Positions 23,682-35,539 of a stretch of 64,000 bases of DNA are shown piece by piece (position 1 is the first letter of the stretch; each line of letters begins with the position of its first letter). The stretch comes from Ilyonectria destructans (taxonomy: Eukaryota > Ascomycota > Sordariomycetes > Hypocreales > Nectriaceae), in contig JAHEWK010000019.1 in the NCBI GenBank assembly GCA_020740775.1, positions 372,001 through 436,000 of the forward strand. The letters are read 5' to 3'. The notes beneath the pieces were generated by a model, which searched no databases, was not told the DNA's origin, and saw nothing but the letters and a program-made list of their open reading frames with translations. The translations under genes and the position numbers were made by a program.

Positions 23682-25542
23682 ACGTGCATGATAAGCGTGC
23701 GGTCAAAACAAGCGTGCGGTCAATTCCCCACCCGAATTCTCTTTTCCTTACTTCAACCCACATTCCTCAACCACAAAGTATGTTACAGTCAAATTATGAA
23801 GCTAATGTCGTTCTTGCCCTTCAAGCACTTCAAAATGACCCCCAATTGAAGGTGTATCACGTTGCTACGATCTGTTGAGTCTAAAACACTACCTTGCGTC
23901 GTCGACACGACCACGTCCCTGCAAGACGCGACTACACGCCTAAATCTCGAAAATTAACAGATCTGGAGGAACAGACAATTGTTCAATACGTTCTCGACCT
24001 GGATTCGCGATCGTTTCCTCCCCGCCTTCGCGACGTGGAAGATATGGCCAATAAACTGCTCGCCGACCGCGACGCGCCTCCCGTTGGCAAGCGCTGGGCT
24101 TCCAACTTTGTCAAGCGACAACCAGAGCTAAAGACGCATTCTTTTCGGAGATACGACTATCAAAGAGCCAAATGCGAAGATCCAGAGGTCATTCTCGGCT
24201 GGTTTACGCTTGTGCAGAACATAATCACCAAATATGGCATCGCAGAGTCAGATATCTACAACTTTGATGAGACTGGTTTTATAATGGGAAGTATCTCGAC
24301 AGGCATGGTCGTCACAAGCGCGGAAAGACGTTCTAACGCGAAATTGGCTCAGCCCGGAAACCGAGAATGAATTACAGTTGTCCAGGGCATCAATTCCCAA
24401 GGATGGTGGCTGCCGCCGTTCATCATTATTACAGGGCAATATCACCTCTCGATATGGTACGAAGATAGCCCTCTACCGCAAGACTGGGTTATTGCCACGA
24501 CTGAGAATGGCTGGACGACGAACGAGAGAGGCCTAGAATGGGTTCGGCATTTCGATAAGCACACCAAGCTGCGTATAACCGGTGAATATTGCCTCCTCAT
24601 CCTAGATGGCCACGAAAGTCACCTCTCAGTCGACTTCGAACTCTACTGCAAGGAAAACAAGATCGTCACACTTTATATACCTTCTCATTCATCCCACATC
24701 CTTCAGCCTCTCGATGTCGGGTGTTTTGGCCCGCTCAAGCAAGCATACGGGCGACAAATCGAGAGGAAGATGCAGGCGGGTACAACGCATATCACCAAGG
24801 AGGATTTCTTTGTGGCATTTTTCGCCGCATTCCAAGAGTCTATGACGGAAAAGAATATCCGAGGGGGTTTTCGAGGAGTAGGCCTTATACCTTTGAACCC
24901 GGAAAGTGTGGTCTCGAGGCTGGATGTGAAGCTACATACGCCACCGCCAGTCGACGGGGTCGATGAGCTACCGGCACTTTGGGTTTCCAAGACGCCAAAC
25001 AACCCGACAGAGGCAAGCTAACAATTCGAATTCATCAAGAACCGGATCTCTCGACACTAAGGAAGCTCTCCGACATCGATTCTGCATGCTGTTGACCAGT
25101 TTGCAAAGGGGACCCGAGGAATCATACATCAGATCGCATTGCTGAGGTCGGAGAACCAGATTCTTCGACATAAAAATGAGATACTTAGTCGACGTCGACG
25201 GGCCAAAAAGAAACAATTGCGGGACGGAGGAAGTCTAACTCTAGCTGAAGGGCAGGATTTGCAGGATCAGAAGGATGTAAATGTGCAGTTAGAAGAAGAA
25301 AGCCGTCGAAATGGCGGTCGGGAGCGGAGGCCAGAAACGAAGGCAAGGCGATGTGGCGTCTGCGGCAAGACAGGACGTAACGCACGAAGGTGTCAAATCG
25401 AAGTAGCAGTGTCTCAAGAATAGAGTCCCAATTGATTTGAGCCGATTTAGAGTGTTATAGTTGATTTTGCAGGGGTAGAGAGTTGCGAGGTTATGGAAAA
25501 TTGACCGCACGCTTGTTTTGACCGTACGCTTATCATGCACGT
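23682..25542 (+). mobile_element. pogo-like DNA transposon, complete ends, inactivated
   Basis: A 1861-bp element with about 44-bp terminal inverted repeats beginning ACGTGCATGATAAGCGTGCG, differing by one base between ends, and flanked by TA at 23680-23681 and 25543-25544. TA target duplication plus a DDE transposase with CENP-B-like helix-turn-helix is typical of pogo/Fot1 (Tc1/mariner superfamily). The TIR contains a doubled GCGTGCGGTCAA block, possibly transposase-binding repeats. Confidence 0.93.
23780..25423 (+). pseudogene. pogo/Fot1-like DDE transposase with five nonsense codons
   Basis: One frame runs from ATG at 23780 to TAG at 25421-25423, interrupted by TGA (23876), TAA (23882), TGA (24368), TAA (25019) and TAA (25058); no frameshift is needed. 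Order: N-terminal HTH (NYEANVVLALQALQ), CENP-B-type DNA-binding domain (KRWASNFVKRQPELKTHSFR), then the DDE core with YNFDETGF, LLILDGHESHLS and HILQPLDVGCFGPLK. A basic coiled coil (RRRRAKKKQ) and a C-terminal Cys cluster (CGVCGKTGRNARRC), in which Asn stands where a knuckle His is expected, follow. Most stops fit C-to-T or G-to-A change from Arg, Gln or Trp codons, consistent with RIP. Confidence 0.92.
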
Positions 25543-25544
25543 TA

Positions 25545-25695
25545 TATAATATATAATTTTAGTAATTTTGTTATAAAACTTATTAATAAAACTAAAGATC
25601 TTATTAATAAAAGTTATAAATAGAGTATTAATACTTAGCTTGCTTATATAACTAGTTACTTAGCTTAATAAGTAAAGTAAAAAGTAAGGGTATTA
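25545..25695. other. AT-rich spacer
   Basis: RIP-like AT-rich DNA between the pogo element and the MITE; no gene. Confidence 0.5.
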
Positions 25696-26558
25696 CTGTA
25701 ATAACTCACTCAGGATGCTTTAGCAGCAGAAAGGGACGAGAACAACACCCAACTCGTTAACTTACCCTAGGGGAGATGCACGGAAGATCGTCGCACAGGC
25801 GTCTTGGATGGTCAGCCCGAAGCTGCACCAGACTACGCGTATGAGGTCGGATGGATCTGAGGCTTATGTCTCCTGATAGGGAAGCATCTCTTTAGATAGG
25901 ACCTCGGGTCGGTCGCAGGAAATTCCGCTGGCAAGGCTTCAATAGAGTCTGCGGCGGCCCGATATCCAAGGGGTGTCAAAGACAGAGGTTGGACAAGGAA
26001 AGTAGTGACGGTCAAAATGGACTCAAATAAATCTCTCAAAAATAAAGGCAACAATTTAATAGACTCCCTAGCTATCTTGAGTCCTTACGGCCTCTCTGAT
26101 TTCTAGGAAGAATCTCTGAAGAAGTGAAAATCCATGTCTCTCCCCGTGCCGTCCCCAACCTTCCCTTTTTATCTCACCCGGACCCTCCTTGGGCACCCCT
26201 GCTAGCAACCAGCTAGCCCAAGCGGTCCCAATCGCCTGTCACAATGCTAAGCTAGCGTCTCTACCTCCCCGCTATCCATCCCCTGTATTCTTATTAGCGT
26301 GAGTACTAAATGTAGCTTAAGCCTGGTTTTAGAAAATATCACTAAATTAACCCTTTAAAAGCTCTAGAAAATCAGTAAGTGTATATATCAGCTCGTAATC
26401 TAGCTATATACTTAAACTATTAATATATTGTATTTCTTATGGATTTATTTTTAAGTTTATTAACTTAAGTGGTAGTCCTACTAAGCTAACAAAAATACAG
26501 GGGGCGGATAGTGGGAAAGTGGAGACACTAGCTGTGCATCCTGAGTGAGTTATTACAG
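25696..26558. mobile_element. MITE with TA target duplication, split by an inserted LTR
   Basis: The outer ends CTGTAATAACTCACTCAGGA and its inverse are flanked by TA at 25694-25695 and 26559-26560. The left inverted repeat continues, after an inserted 524-bp LTR plus its 5-bp duplication, at 26249 (AAGCTAGCGTCTC...CCCCTGTATTC) and pairs with 26480-26540. The total TIR is about 80 bp. Without the insertion the element is about 334 bp, has no coding capacity and is AT-rich inside. The TA duplication suggests mobilisation by a Tc1/mariner-type transposase. Confidence 0.8.
25720..26243 (-). mobile_element. Solo LTR inside the MITE, TSD ATGCT
   Basis: 524 bp flanked by ATGCT at 25715-25719 and 26244-26248. 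On the minus strand it begins TGTGACAGGCGATTGGG and ends ...CTGCTGCTAA. A second copy of the family, same orientation, lies at 44164-44669. No internal domain is present, so solo-LTR origin is the simplest reading. The 3' terminal AA instead of the canonical CA is seen in both copies, so family membership rests on the 5-bp TSDs and shared sequence. Confidence 0.75.
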
Positions 26559-26560
26559 TA

Positions 26561-26915
26561 GTTATAACTGCCTAATCTTAACCTAGACTGTAATACTTCT
26601 TAAACTCTTAATATATTATAATACCTACCAGTAGTTCTTCCTATGATAACTATTATCTGTACTTACTAACCTTCTCTATTTATACTTACTTATACCTAAA
26701 AGCTATAATCTAATACAGTACATACTATACTACAGCACGCTACAGTCTATAGTATTTTACTATCTTTCTATCTAGCCTTTTAAAAGACTACTAATTGTAT
26801 CTACAATAATATTTACGCCTAATAAATATATATAGATAGAAATAAGAGGTATCCAGCTTTATCGATAGCTATATTCCCTTTGTATACTATCCAGGTAAAT
26901 TTAGAGACTGTATAG
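26561..26915. other. AT-rich RIP'd DNA
   Basis: No gene. TpA-rich sequence between the MITE and gypsy element 2. Confidence 0.5.
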
Positions 26916-26920
26916 AAAGA

Positions 26921-27295
26921 TGTGACGGTTAGGTCTAACCTAGGGGTATAGGGTAGGTCTAGTGGCGTAGTGTTTATAATTAAGTGGATTAAGACGTCAT
27001 AGTGAGTAATATAGGTTACAATCTGGTAATAGTAGAATAGTAGATTCAATATAACTAAGTATGTTAATAGCTGGTAAGGCTATCTCTATAAAAGTGCTAA
27101 ATAATTATATCTATATACTAGATGATAATTTGTAGATCGTATAGAGTATTAGATCGTAGCGATCCTGGGATTGTAACAGTCCAGGATCGTAGGCATAATC
27201 CTTAGCATAACGCTCCTCAGGTAATTAGACGGAAAAAGTGGGTATAATATAGTTCTGCCGGTTGTAACTGCCTGGTCCCAACCTGGGCCGTAATA
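26921..27295 (-). repeat. 3' LTR of gypsy element 2
   Basis: 375 bp, same length as its partner. The plus strand begins TGTGACGGTTAGG. Internal tandem-like blocks (GATCGTA, GATCCTGGGATTGTAACAGT) occur in both LTRs. Confidence 0.93.
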
Positions 27296-27412
27296 TAATA
27301 TCTCCCCTCTGGTGGTCTTATCCTTAAGGCTGTATAAGTAGGCCTTTTTCTATTCTTCTTCTTGGTTGGTCTAACTTAATCCTTTAAATATCTATAATAT
27401 TCTGCTGATATA

Positions 27413-28094
27413 ATGTCGAATAGAGTTAAAAAGTGTTTATTATAAAAGACAATTAAGAAGCTTTTCTTAGCGGCTAATATTAAGTTTAATAGGGCTCTTA
27501 TAGATATATCTTATACTTATTATTTTTAAAATAAAAAGTTATATATTATAGCCGATAATTCTACTTATTACAGTAAGTATGTATATTATAGTTGCAGTTG
27601 TAATAGCACGAAAGTAATATCCTTATATAAGTCTTCTGTCTGTGGTTCTTTCTGGTATAGTAGCCTAATTTTTGGTAGTAAACTGTCTTCTGTTGCAGGA
27701 GAAGCTTCTAAAAGTAGATAAAGATTAGATAAGTGAGGCTTTATTGGAGATTTCCGAGCGGATAGCTTGTTTGCAGGCGGAAATAGCTGTAGCGGCTAGT
27801 TGTTTGTTATGTATTTGCAAGACCCATAATAAGGTCTCCAAGCGGCATTCTAAAGCTATTCGTTGGGGTTTATAGGGGCTGGAAGAAGAGGATAAGCTCT
27901 TAGGTATACTGAATGGTTATAAGTGTTATTTTATTTAGGACCTTTAGGTTTAAGATGTTCCGAACGAATTTAACTGGTCTACTATCAGTTTGGATGATAA
28001 CTTTATAAATATTAGTTCTTTACTAATTGATTCTTTTTTATCTTCTTCTGGTAATTCTAGTGGAACTTCTTCAGGAGGCGTTATATATAGGTAA
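27413..28094 (+). pseudogene. Antisense Cys-rich/coiled-coil ORF of gypsy element 2, heavily RIP'd
   Basis: Begins MSNRVKKCLL at 27413 and ends in ATATATAGG-TAA at 28092-28094, the same terminal sequence as in element 1 (both read VIYR or IIYR then stop). The Cys-box region reads with Tyr in place of Cys (ISYTYYF, STYYSKYVYYSCSCN). After a frame change near 27640-27720, possibly the intron, follows a helical segment (LLEISERIACLQAEIAVA, SKRHSKAIRWGL) and a Ser-rich tail (SLLIDSFLSSSGNSSGTSSG). Stops include TAA/TAG at presumed Gln codons. Same position and orientation as the element 1 copy, which argues that it is a genuine element gene. Confidence 0.65.
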
Positions 28095-28109
28095 GGTTTT
28101 TAGCTGGTT

Positions 28110-31100
28110 TCTATTAGTTGTTACTCTTAGGGTAGTTTTTTTACTTAATGAGGTATTTAGTTTTATTATTAACTATTTATATCTTAAGAATCTTCTTAAC
28201 CTTATACTTCTTGGGGCTTTTAACCTCTATTTTATATTTATTGCTAAACTTAGCTATAATATTTCCTTCTATACTCTTAAGGAGTAAGATATAGAAAATA
28301 GAGTGAAGTCTAACTTTTAGCAGTAAGTCTAACTGGTAGTTATTTTCTAAGATTTTTTTGAGAATTTTATAGGAGCTAATGTATTTATAGTCCAGTTTTT
28401 TATTTTATTGTTTTATTTTAATGTTTTTTATAGCTAGAAGGACTATATCTCCCTCCTAAAAGGATAGTCCCTTTATCTGTTTTTTATTATAGTGTTTTTT
28501 TATCTAGTTTCTAATAAATTCAAGTTCAGTCTTTATTTCTTTATATAGATTTTTTAGATTTTCTATTATAAGAATAGCTTTAGGGATAATCTTTCTGTCT
28601 CTATCTATACAGTAGGTATTAAGAGTGAATCTAAAGTTAGTATATACTGGAGTAGTCTTTATACTTTTGTTTACTGCAGTATTATAGCTTAGCTATACAG
28701 TCGGAAGCTTCTTAATTCAGTCGTTCTATTTATAGTTAATATAGTATTAAAGGTACTATTCCAGTATTTAGTTTATCTATTCTATTTGTCTGTTAACTTA
28801 TACTTAATATACTGTTATAAGTTAATAGTTCAGTCCCAAATAGTCTATTAATACTTGCTAAAACTTGGAAGTAAATAGGGGTCCTCTATTAGAGAGAATC
28901 TCTAAGGGTAGCCTATAGATACTAATAATATATCTCAGGAAGATATAGGCGAACTGCTCTATATCTATTAACTTCTAGTAGGGTATAAAATAGGAAAATT
29001 TCATAAGTCTATCTATAATAATAAGAATACTATTATATATAACTCCAGTTATAGAGTCTTCTGATAGAGGTAATTTAGTAATAAAGTCTATAGTAATAGA
29101 ATCCTAAGGTTGCTTAACAACTAGTAGGAGTTGCAGTTTTCTATATAGTTTGTAGTATTAGGTCTTAGTTTTATTGTAAAGTAGGCACTACTTAGTGACT
29201 TTTTATACAACTTTCTTTATTTTAGGAAATTAATATATCGTTCTGACTTATTTAAGAGTTTTATTAACTTCCTAATATCTATATAATAGGTATTTATAAA
29301 CTTTCTATACCAGTTGGTGCTGCAGTTCTCTAGGAACTTACTGCTTTTCTATATGTTCTTCCTTAGGTAGTATATTATTATACTCCTGGATTTATCTGAG
29401 TAGTGGGTTTTCTTATTTTACTGTATATATTATTATAAGAGTTCAGTATGGTATTTCTATTACTCAGTTAAACTTATAGTATTCAGGTTATCTTAGTCAG
29501 CTGGATTTATAATCTTTATATTTTATTTCTTCTTTATATATATATATATATTTCCTAAGGATATATTATAGGTATTTCTTATATATTCCCATATAGCTTA
29601 TATATACATCTATAATATTTCCGTAGAAGTACTAATTAAGCTTCCTTACTAGTAACTAGGGGTTTCTATAGTAATTTCCTCTATAATAGTAGGATATTAC
29701 ATATAACTATTATAATCCTATAGATACAATTTTTCCGTTATACTACTGAATCTTCTATAGTTCCGGATTAGTATTATATATCCAATCCTTAAAGCTCTAT
29801 TTAGGTTATATAAGAAGCTTTATTAATTCTTTTAGTATCTATATTTAGGTTACTATTATAATAAACTTCTATTTAAGGTATCCTTTAGGTATAAAGTACA
29901 GAAGTTATTTATTAATCTTAGTTTTGCTGGTATTAAAGTTATATTATCGACTGATAGTATCAGCTTGTCTATTTTCTGATCCTTTCCTATAGATAATTAT
30001 ATAGTTGAATTCTAAGAGGTATTCAGTATATTATAGTTATTATCCGCTGAGTTCCTAGGTAGTTATAAAGTATGTGATATTTTTATAGTCTATATAGACC
30101 TTAATCTTATATTTGCTTTCTAGAAGGTAGTATTAGAATTCCTTAAATAAATTAATAATTACAAGGAATTCTTTATTATAGATAGAGTAGTTAAGTTTAG
30201 TGTTATATATTTTATAAGAGAAGAAAGCAATAGGGTATAACAGTCTATTATTGTCTCTTTAACCAATCTGAGCGCCTTATATAAAGTCTAATAAATCCAT
30301 TTTAAGTTTAATTTCTCATTTGGAGTTAAAGGTAGCTAATATAGATTTACTTAAGATAAGGTTTTTAATAGTATTAAATGCTTTCTTTGCAGCAGTATTC
30401 CATTTAAAGTCTACTCTTTTTCTAATAAGTTCAGTAAGTAGTATAATATAGCTACTGAAGTTTTTAAGGAACCTTTAGTAGTAGTTAGTAAATCTAAGGA
30501 ATAATTATACTTCCTTAATATTTATTAGTTTTAGCTATTTACTGACTGCAGTAATTTTCTTTAGATCTATTCTAATCTTATTATATAAGATAATATATCT
30601 AAGAAACTCCACTTTTAAAGTATAGAAGTTGCTCTTTTCTGGTTTAACTAGTAGGTTTATATCTTAAAGTGCTTATAGTACCTTATAGATATATTCTGTA
30701 TATTCTTCTTTTAAGTTAGAGAAGATTAGGATGTCGTCTAGATAGTATATAATAAATATATCTAGATGCTTATATAGTATATTATTAATTATTTGTTAAA
30801 ATATAGCTAGTATATTTATAAGTCTAAAGGGCATAATAAGATATTTATAAAGTTTAAACTTAATTTAAAAGGCGGTTTTCTATTTATATTCTTTCTTAAT
30901 ATAGATAAGATTATATACCCCCTTTAGATTTAGTGCTGTAAATACCTTCTTACTATAGAGTCAGTCCTTAAGCTCTATAATAAGAGGTAATAGAATTTAA
31001 TCTTTAAGCGTAATATTATTTAATTATTAGTAGTCTATAATAAGTTAGAGCTTGCTGTTCTTTTTAGGAATAAATATAACTGGATATCCAGCTGATAACT

Positions 31101-34100
31101 TAGAGATCCTAATATATCCTTTTTGTAGTATATCTTTAATATATTCTTTAAGCGTATTAAGTTATATTTTATTAAGATTAAAGATTTTATAAAATATAGG
31201 CGTTATTCTATCTTTCAGTATAATTTCGTGGTCCTATTAACTGAATTTAGATAGTTCTATCTTAAGTTCTTCCGTAAAGAGTTTTTTATAAATATAATAC
31301 TATACTGGTATATTCTTAAGTTGTTCTTCTTTAGGTATTTTCTTATAATCCTTAAGGTTCTTATTTATCTATATAAACTGTTATTAAAGGTATCTAATCG
31401 TTCTTTAGAGTTATATCTTTTTGCCTTTTTGGTATTTATATTATATTCCTTTTAGTAGTACTAAGATATCTGTTATATCCTTATGCAAATCCTTACTCTT
31501 ACTGTCTTTAGGAGTTAGGATTGGAGATCTCTTATCTTCTGAGTTGCTTTTATTATTGCTAGAGAGTATATTATTATAATCGATAAATATCTGGCCAGTT
31601 CTCCAGTTAAACTGTAGGTTATATTTTATTAGCTATAGGTACCCAAGAATAATATTATAGTGCTTTATCAGTATAATATTAAGGGTGACTTCTTAATTTT
31701 ATCTATTAATAAATATCTTTAGGTAATTAACCTATTAAGTTATCTATCTATTATTATATTTAAAGTTATTACCCTTAAGGTTATATACTATATAGGAGTC
31801 CTTTTTATCTTTCTATAGTAGCTTCAGCCTATTAACTACTAATAGATTGATATATATAGCTTCAGCTCTGCTATCTACCAATATAGTAAGCTATACTCCC
31901 TTAACTTATACTTACAATTTAAGTATCTTCCTTTTCTTTATTAATTCTATTATATATAGAGCTTTTATTGGAGGTAGTTCTTCCTTATAGGTATTACCTA
32001 TCTATTACTCCTCTATAGATAGTATATATTATTTTTTATAGGGCAGCTATCAGCTGAGTGTCCTATCTTGGAGTATTCGTTATAGCTATTCCTGACCTAT
32101 TGGTATTAGGCTTAGTCTGCTTAATTCATTCCAGTTTAAGTTGGGAAGTTGAATTCTTTGTTGTATATTTGTCTGATATATGTATTAATTTCTTATGCTT
32201 TTATACTGTACTTAGAGCATTCAGGCTTATTGCAGGTTATTATGTTTCGTGCTGAGTAAGGTTGGATGTTTCAGATGGATTCTTTATTATTATATTTAGG
32301 GGTTATCCCTCTATATTCCTAATCTTCTATTTTGTTTTTCCAGACTTAATTGAGGCTGCTTGTTTTTTAGTAATTTAAGAAGTTGTAGTTCTGGTGGATT
32401 AGAAACTTAATATATTAGAACTCATCTTAATTTTTCCAGCTGTATTTAGTACAGTTTGGTTTATTATATTATAATACTCTTATAGTAATATACTTAGTGA
32501 TATCTTCTTCTTTATATTTATACTACTCCCTTATCTTCTATTATTTATATATACAGTATTCTTCCATTTTGCAGTCTTTAATAGTACTATTTGAGTTTAT
32601 ATATTCTAGTGGGAAAAGGTCTTCTTTATCCTCTAGTTATATAATGCTTACTCCTATATACTATTTAGTAACTTAAAAATACTTAAGCTCGTTCTGTAAG
32701 TATAGATTCTAAATAGGTATATTATTTATTTATATAGAAAAACAGTTATAGTAGATTTTTTCTTCTTTATATATTAAGTATTTATAGATAATATATAATA
32801 CCTATAAGATTTCTTAGTAGTTAGAATATACTACTGCCATCTTTAGATTATTATCTTCTTATTCCTTTAGGGTTATATAGTATAGGTTGCAGCCTAGTAG
32901 TATATTATAGGTGTAGATATAAATAGAGTCAGTTGCAGTAGGTATTTATTATTTATTTGTAAGGTTGTTATATATGTCTGCTGGGTATTTCTATATTTAG
33001 TTTCCTAGACTGTTAAGCTTCCAGTATCCTTTATAATTTTTATAGTTGGACTTAGGATTAATTTTAGGGTACTCTTCTGTAGGGCGGATAATATCTTTAT
33101 CTGCCACTAGGAGTTCTATCTTCTGTATAATACAGGCTTCCCGTCCAGTATACACCTAGGGTCGGTTATCTTCCTTAGTATAGAATTATCGTTGGAGTTT
33201 ATCTCTTTCTTCTTATCTCTAAGGTATCTTTACTCTATATTCCCTATCAGTCGGGGGTGGTATAATAGATCTGGGTTGTCTATCTGGAATCGAATTTCCT
33301 TATCGCACTATAGCTATAGTGCGTGATATATTGTTGAGGGTATTTAAGTTAGTATTATAATCTTCTAGGACTGGTTTCCAGATGGGCTTATTCCTCTGGT
33401 GGCTTTGTCTTTTCTTTTCCAGTCTGGTATTTTACTTATTCTTTCTCTTAGTGTCTATTTTTTTATGCTATACGGCTCGTTTTTGTGCCTTCTCTGCTAT
33501 ATTATCTTTGATCGTTTTGGTGGTTCTTCAGATGTATGGTTTGAGGATAAGTGCGTTATTAAGGCATTCCTCTTCCCATTTTACGTTACTCTTATAGGCT
33601 CTATTGAATCCTCTATTATAGCCACTCTGGGTTATAGCAATAGTCTTAAATTGAATAGCAGTTTGAGGTTTATTATTATTAGAGTGCTAGTGGTTAGTAA
33701 ATTATATATACTTACCTTCCGGCATAGGTTTATACTTTTAGTTGGATTTTAGGGCGTAATACTTACTTTCGAAGTAGTCTATCTTTCTGTAGTTCTAGCA
33801 CTTAACCTTTAAATAGTCCTTCTGTGCAGCTTCTAATTCTATAGGTTCTAATGCTATTCTATAGAAGGTGTTACCTTATTGTTTCTTACTGTAGTTAGTA
33901 TTATTCCTCTTGCCTTTTTAAGACGGCATATAGGTTATCCCTCCTGACTTCTTAGTCTTCTTTTCTTATTATCTTTCAAACTGTTAGTTATTAATTTCTA
34001 TAGAGAGGGTGATAAGGGTGTTAAATGTAGTTAGCTTGCGCCTGACTATTGTGTCTTTAACCTCTAATTTAAGCCCTCTGTAGTAGACTGCTATATATAC

Positions 34101-34883
34101 TTCTTCTCCCCAGTTTAGATATAATATACTATTGCGGAATTCAGCTGTATAGCTAGATGCTAAGGCTTTCTAAAAGAGTTTTTAAAGTTATATTTCTACT
34201 GCTTATTTTTCGTCGATAAGGCTAAATGCATCTTAAAGTTCTTTCTTGAATACTTTGTAGCTGGTATAGATAGTTCTGGTTTTATCCTTTTATATATAGT
34301 AAGAATTATTTAGGTAGTCTTTTATAACTGGTTCGAACTATTGGAGTGCTTTTTCTTTAAGGAGCCCTATAGTATAACGGACTTTAGCTTCTTTACCAGT
34401 AAACTGTATAGGATAGTAGCTTTAGAACGCTCTAACTTATATAAGGAATCCTTAGAGACTGATAGTTACTCTATTGAATAGTTCAGGTTGTTTTAGTTTG
34501 AGGATTTCTTCTGTATCCCTTCTTTTTGCTATAAGGGAGTTAAGATAGATAATATAGTTGCAATAGAGTGATTCTTATTGGATAAGGTCTCTATTAAGTT
34601 GCTTATTATAATCTACAAGCTGGTTTATTTTTTCTAGCAGCTAGTTAATCTTATTATCTTTCTTCTTATCTTTCTTATTAGCAATATCGATAAGTTTATT
34701 AAGTTTAGCTCTAAGGCAGTTATTTTACTTTTAGAGTTTCTTAAGATCTTTCTAGGTAACCTCTTTATTATTAGAGTTAGATTCAGATTTTTCCATATTA
34801 ATATCGTCAATAGGGTCGACCTTAGGTGGAGTAATAGGATTTTTTCCGGTTCCAGATAAGGTGCTTGGGGTTGCAGGAGCCAT
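28110..34883 (-). pseudogene. gag-pol of gypsy element 2, multiply interrupted
   Basis: The gag ATG is retained at 34883 (MAPATPSTLSGTGKNPITPP). Its gag domain includes FTGKEAKVRYTIGLLKEKAL, and a Cys-depleted knuckle (CXNYRKIDYFES, where X is a stop) lies near 33810-33780. The RT motif YLDD is present at 30733-30744. Integrase and downstream blocks align by eye with element 1 but have more in-frame stops and lost His/Cys residues. The element cannot encode functional proteins. Confidence 0.88.
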
Positions 34884-34946
34884 CTTAGCTTATTTAAGAT
34901 ATTACTCAGGTCGACATAGTAATATACTGAATAAGAGCTATTAATA

Positions 34947-35321
34947 TATAACAGTTAGGTCTAACCTAGGGGTATAGGGTAGGTCCAGTGGTATAGTATT
35001 TATAATTAAGTAGATCAGGATGTCGTAGTGAGCAATATAGGTCACGATCTGGTAATAGTAGAATAGTAAATTCAATATAACTAAGTGTGTTGATAGCTGG
35101 TGAGGCTATCTCTATGAAAGTGCTAAATGATTGTATCTATATACTAGGTGATGATTTATAGATTGTGTGGAGCGTTGGATTGTAGCAATCCTGGGATCGT
35201 GACGGTTTAGGATTGTAGGCATAATTCTTAGCGTGACGCTCCTTAGGTGATTGGACGGAAAAAGTGGGTACGATATGGTTCTGCCGGTTATGACCGCCTG
35301 GTCCCAACCTGGGCCGTAATA
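34947..35321 (-). repeat. 5' LTR of gypsy element 2
   Basis: 375 bp. Its plus-strand left end TATAACAGTTAGG corresponds to TGTGACGGTTAGG of the partner, showing G-to-A changes on the plus strand. Outside it lies the AAAGA duplication. Confidence 0.93.
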
Positions 35322-35539
35322 AAAGACTACCTTCTAATAAGAGCTTCTTGAGCAGACTAATATACCTCAGTATATTACATCCCCAGCTTATAAACTATAT
35401 CTCCCTATAGAGTGTCAGCTATAAGTAAGTAGATAAGAAAAACTGAGGCAGCTTTTAAGATAAAAAGCAAACTTATATTGTGATATAGTACCTTTAATTA
35501 ATAATACTACCATCGGGCTTATTGCGGCCGACTTGGATG

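Larger units (their letters stand above)
26921..35321 (-). mobile_element. Ty3/gypsy LTR retrotransposon 2, full length, RIP-inactivated
   Basis: An 8401-bp element with two 375-bp LTRs (26921-27295 and 34947-35321) and a TSD AAAGA at 26916-26920 and 35322-35326. Same strand and gene order as element 1: gag, pol with RT then integrase, and an antisense ORF between pol and the 3' LTR. The polypurine tract AGAGGGGAGATATT abuts the 3' LTR. The LTRs share about 65 bp at one end (GAAAAAGTGGGTA to GGCCGT) and TATAAAAGTGCTAAAT with element 1 but otherwise differ. The interior is more AT-rich and has more stops than element 1. Confidence 0.95.
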
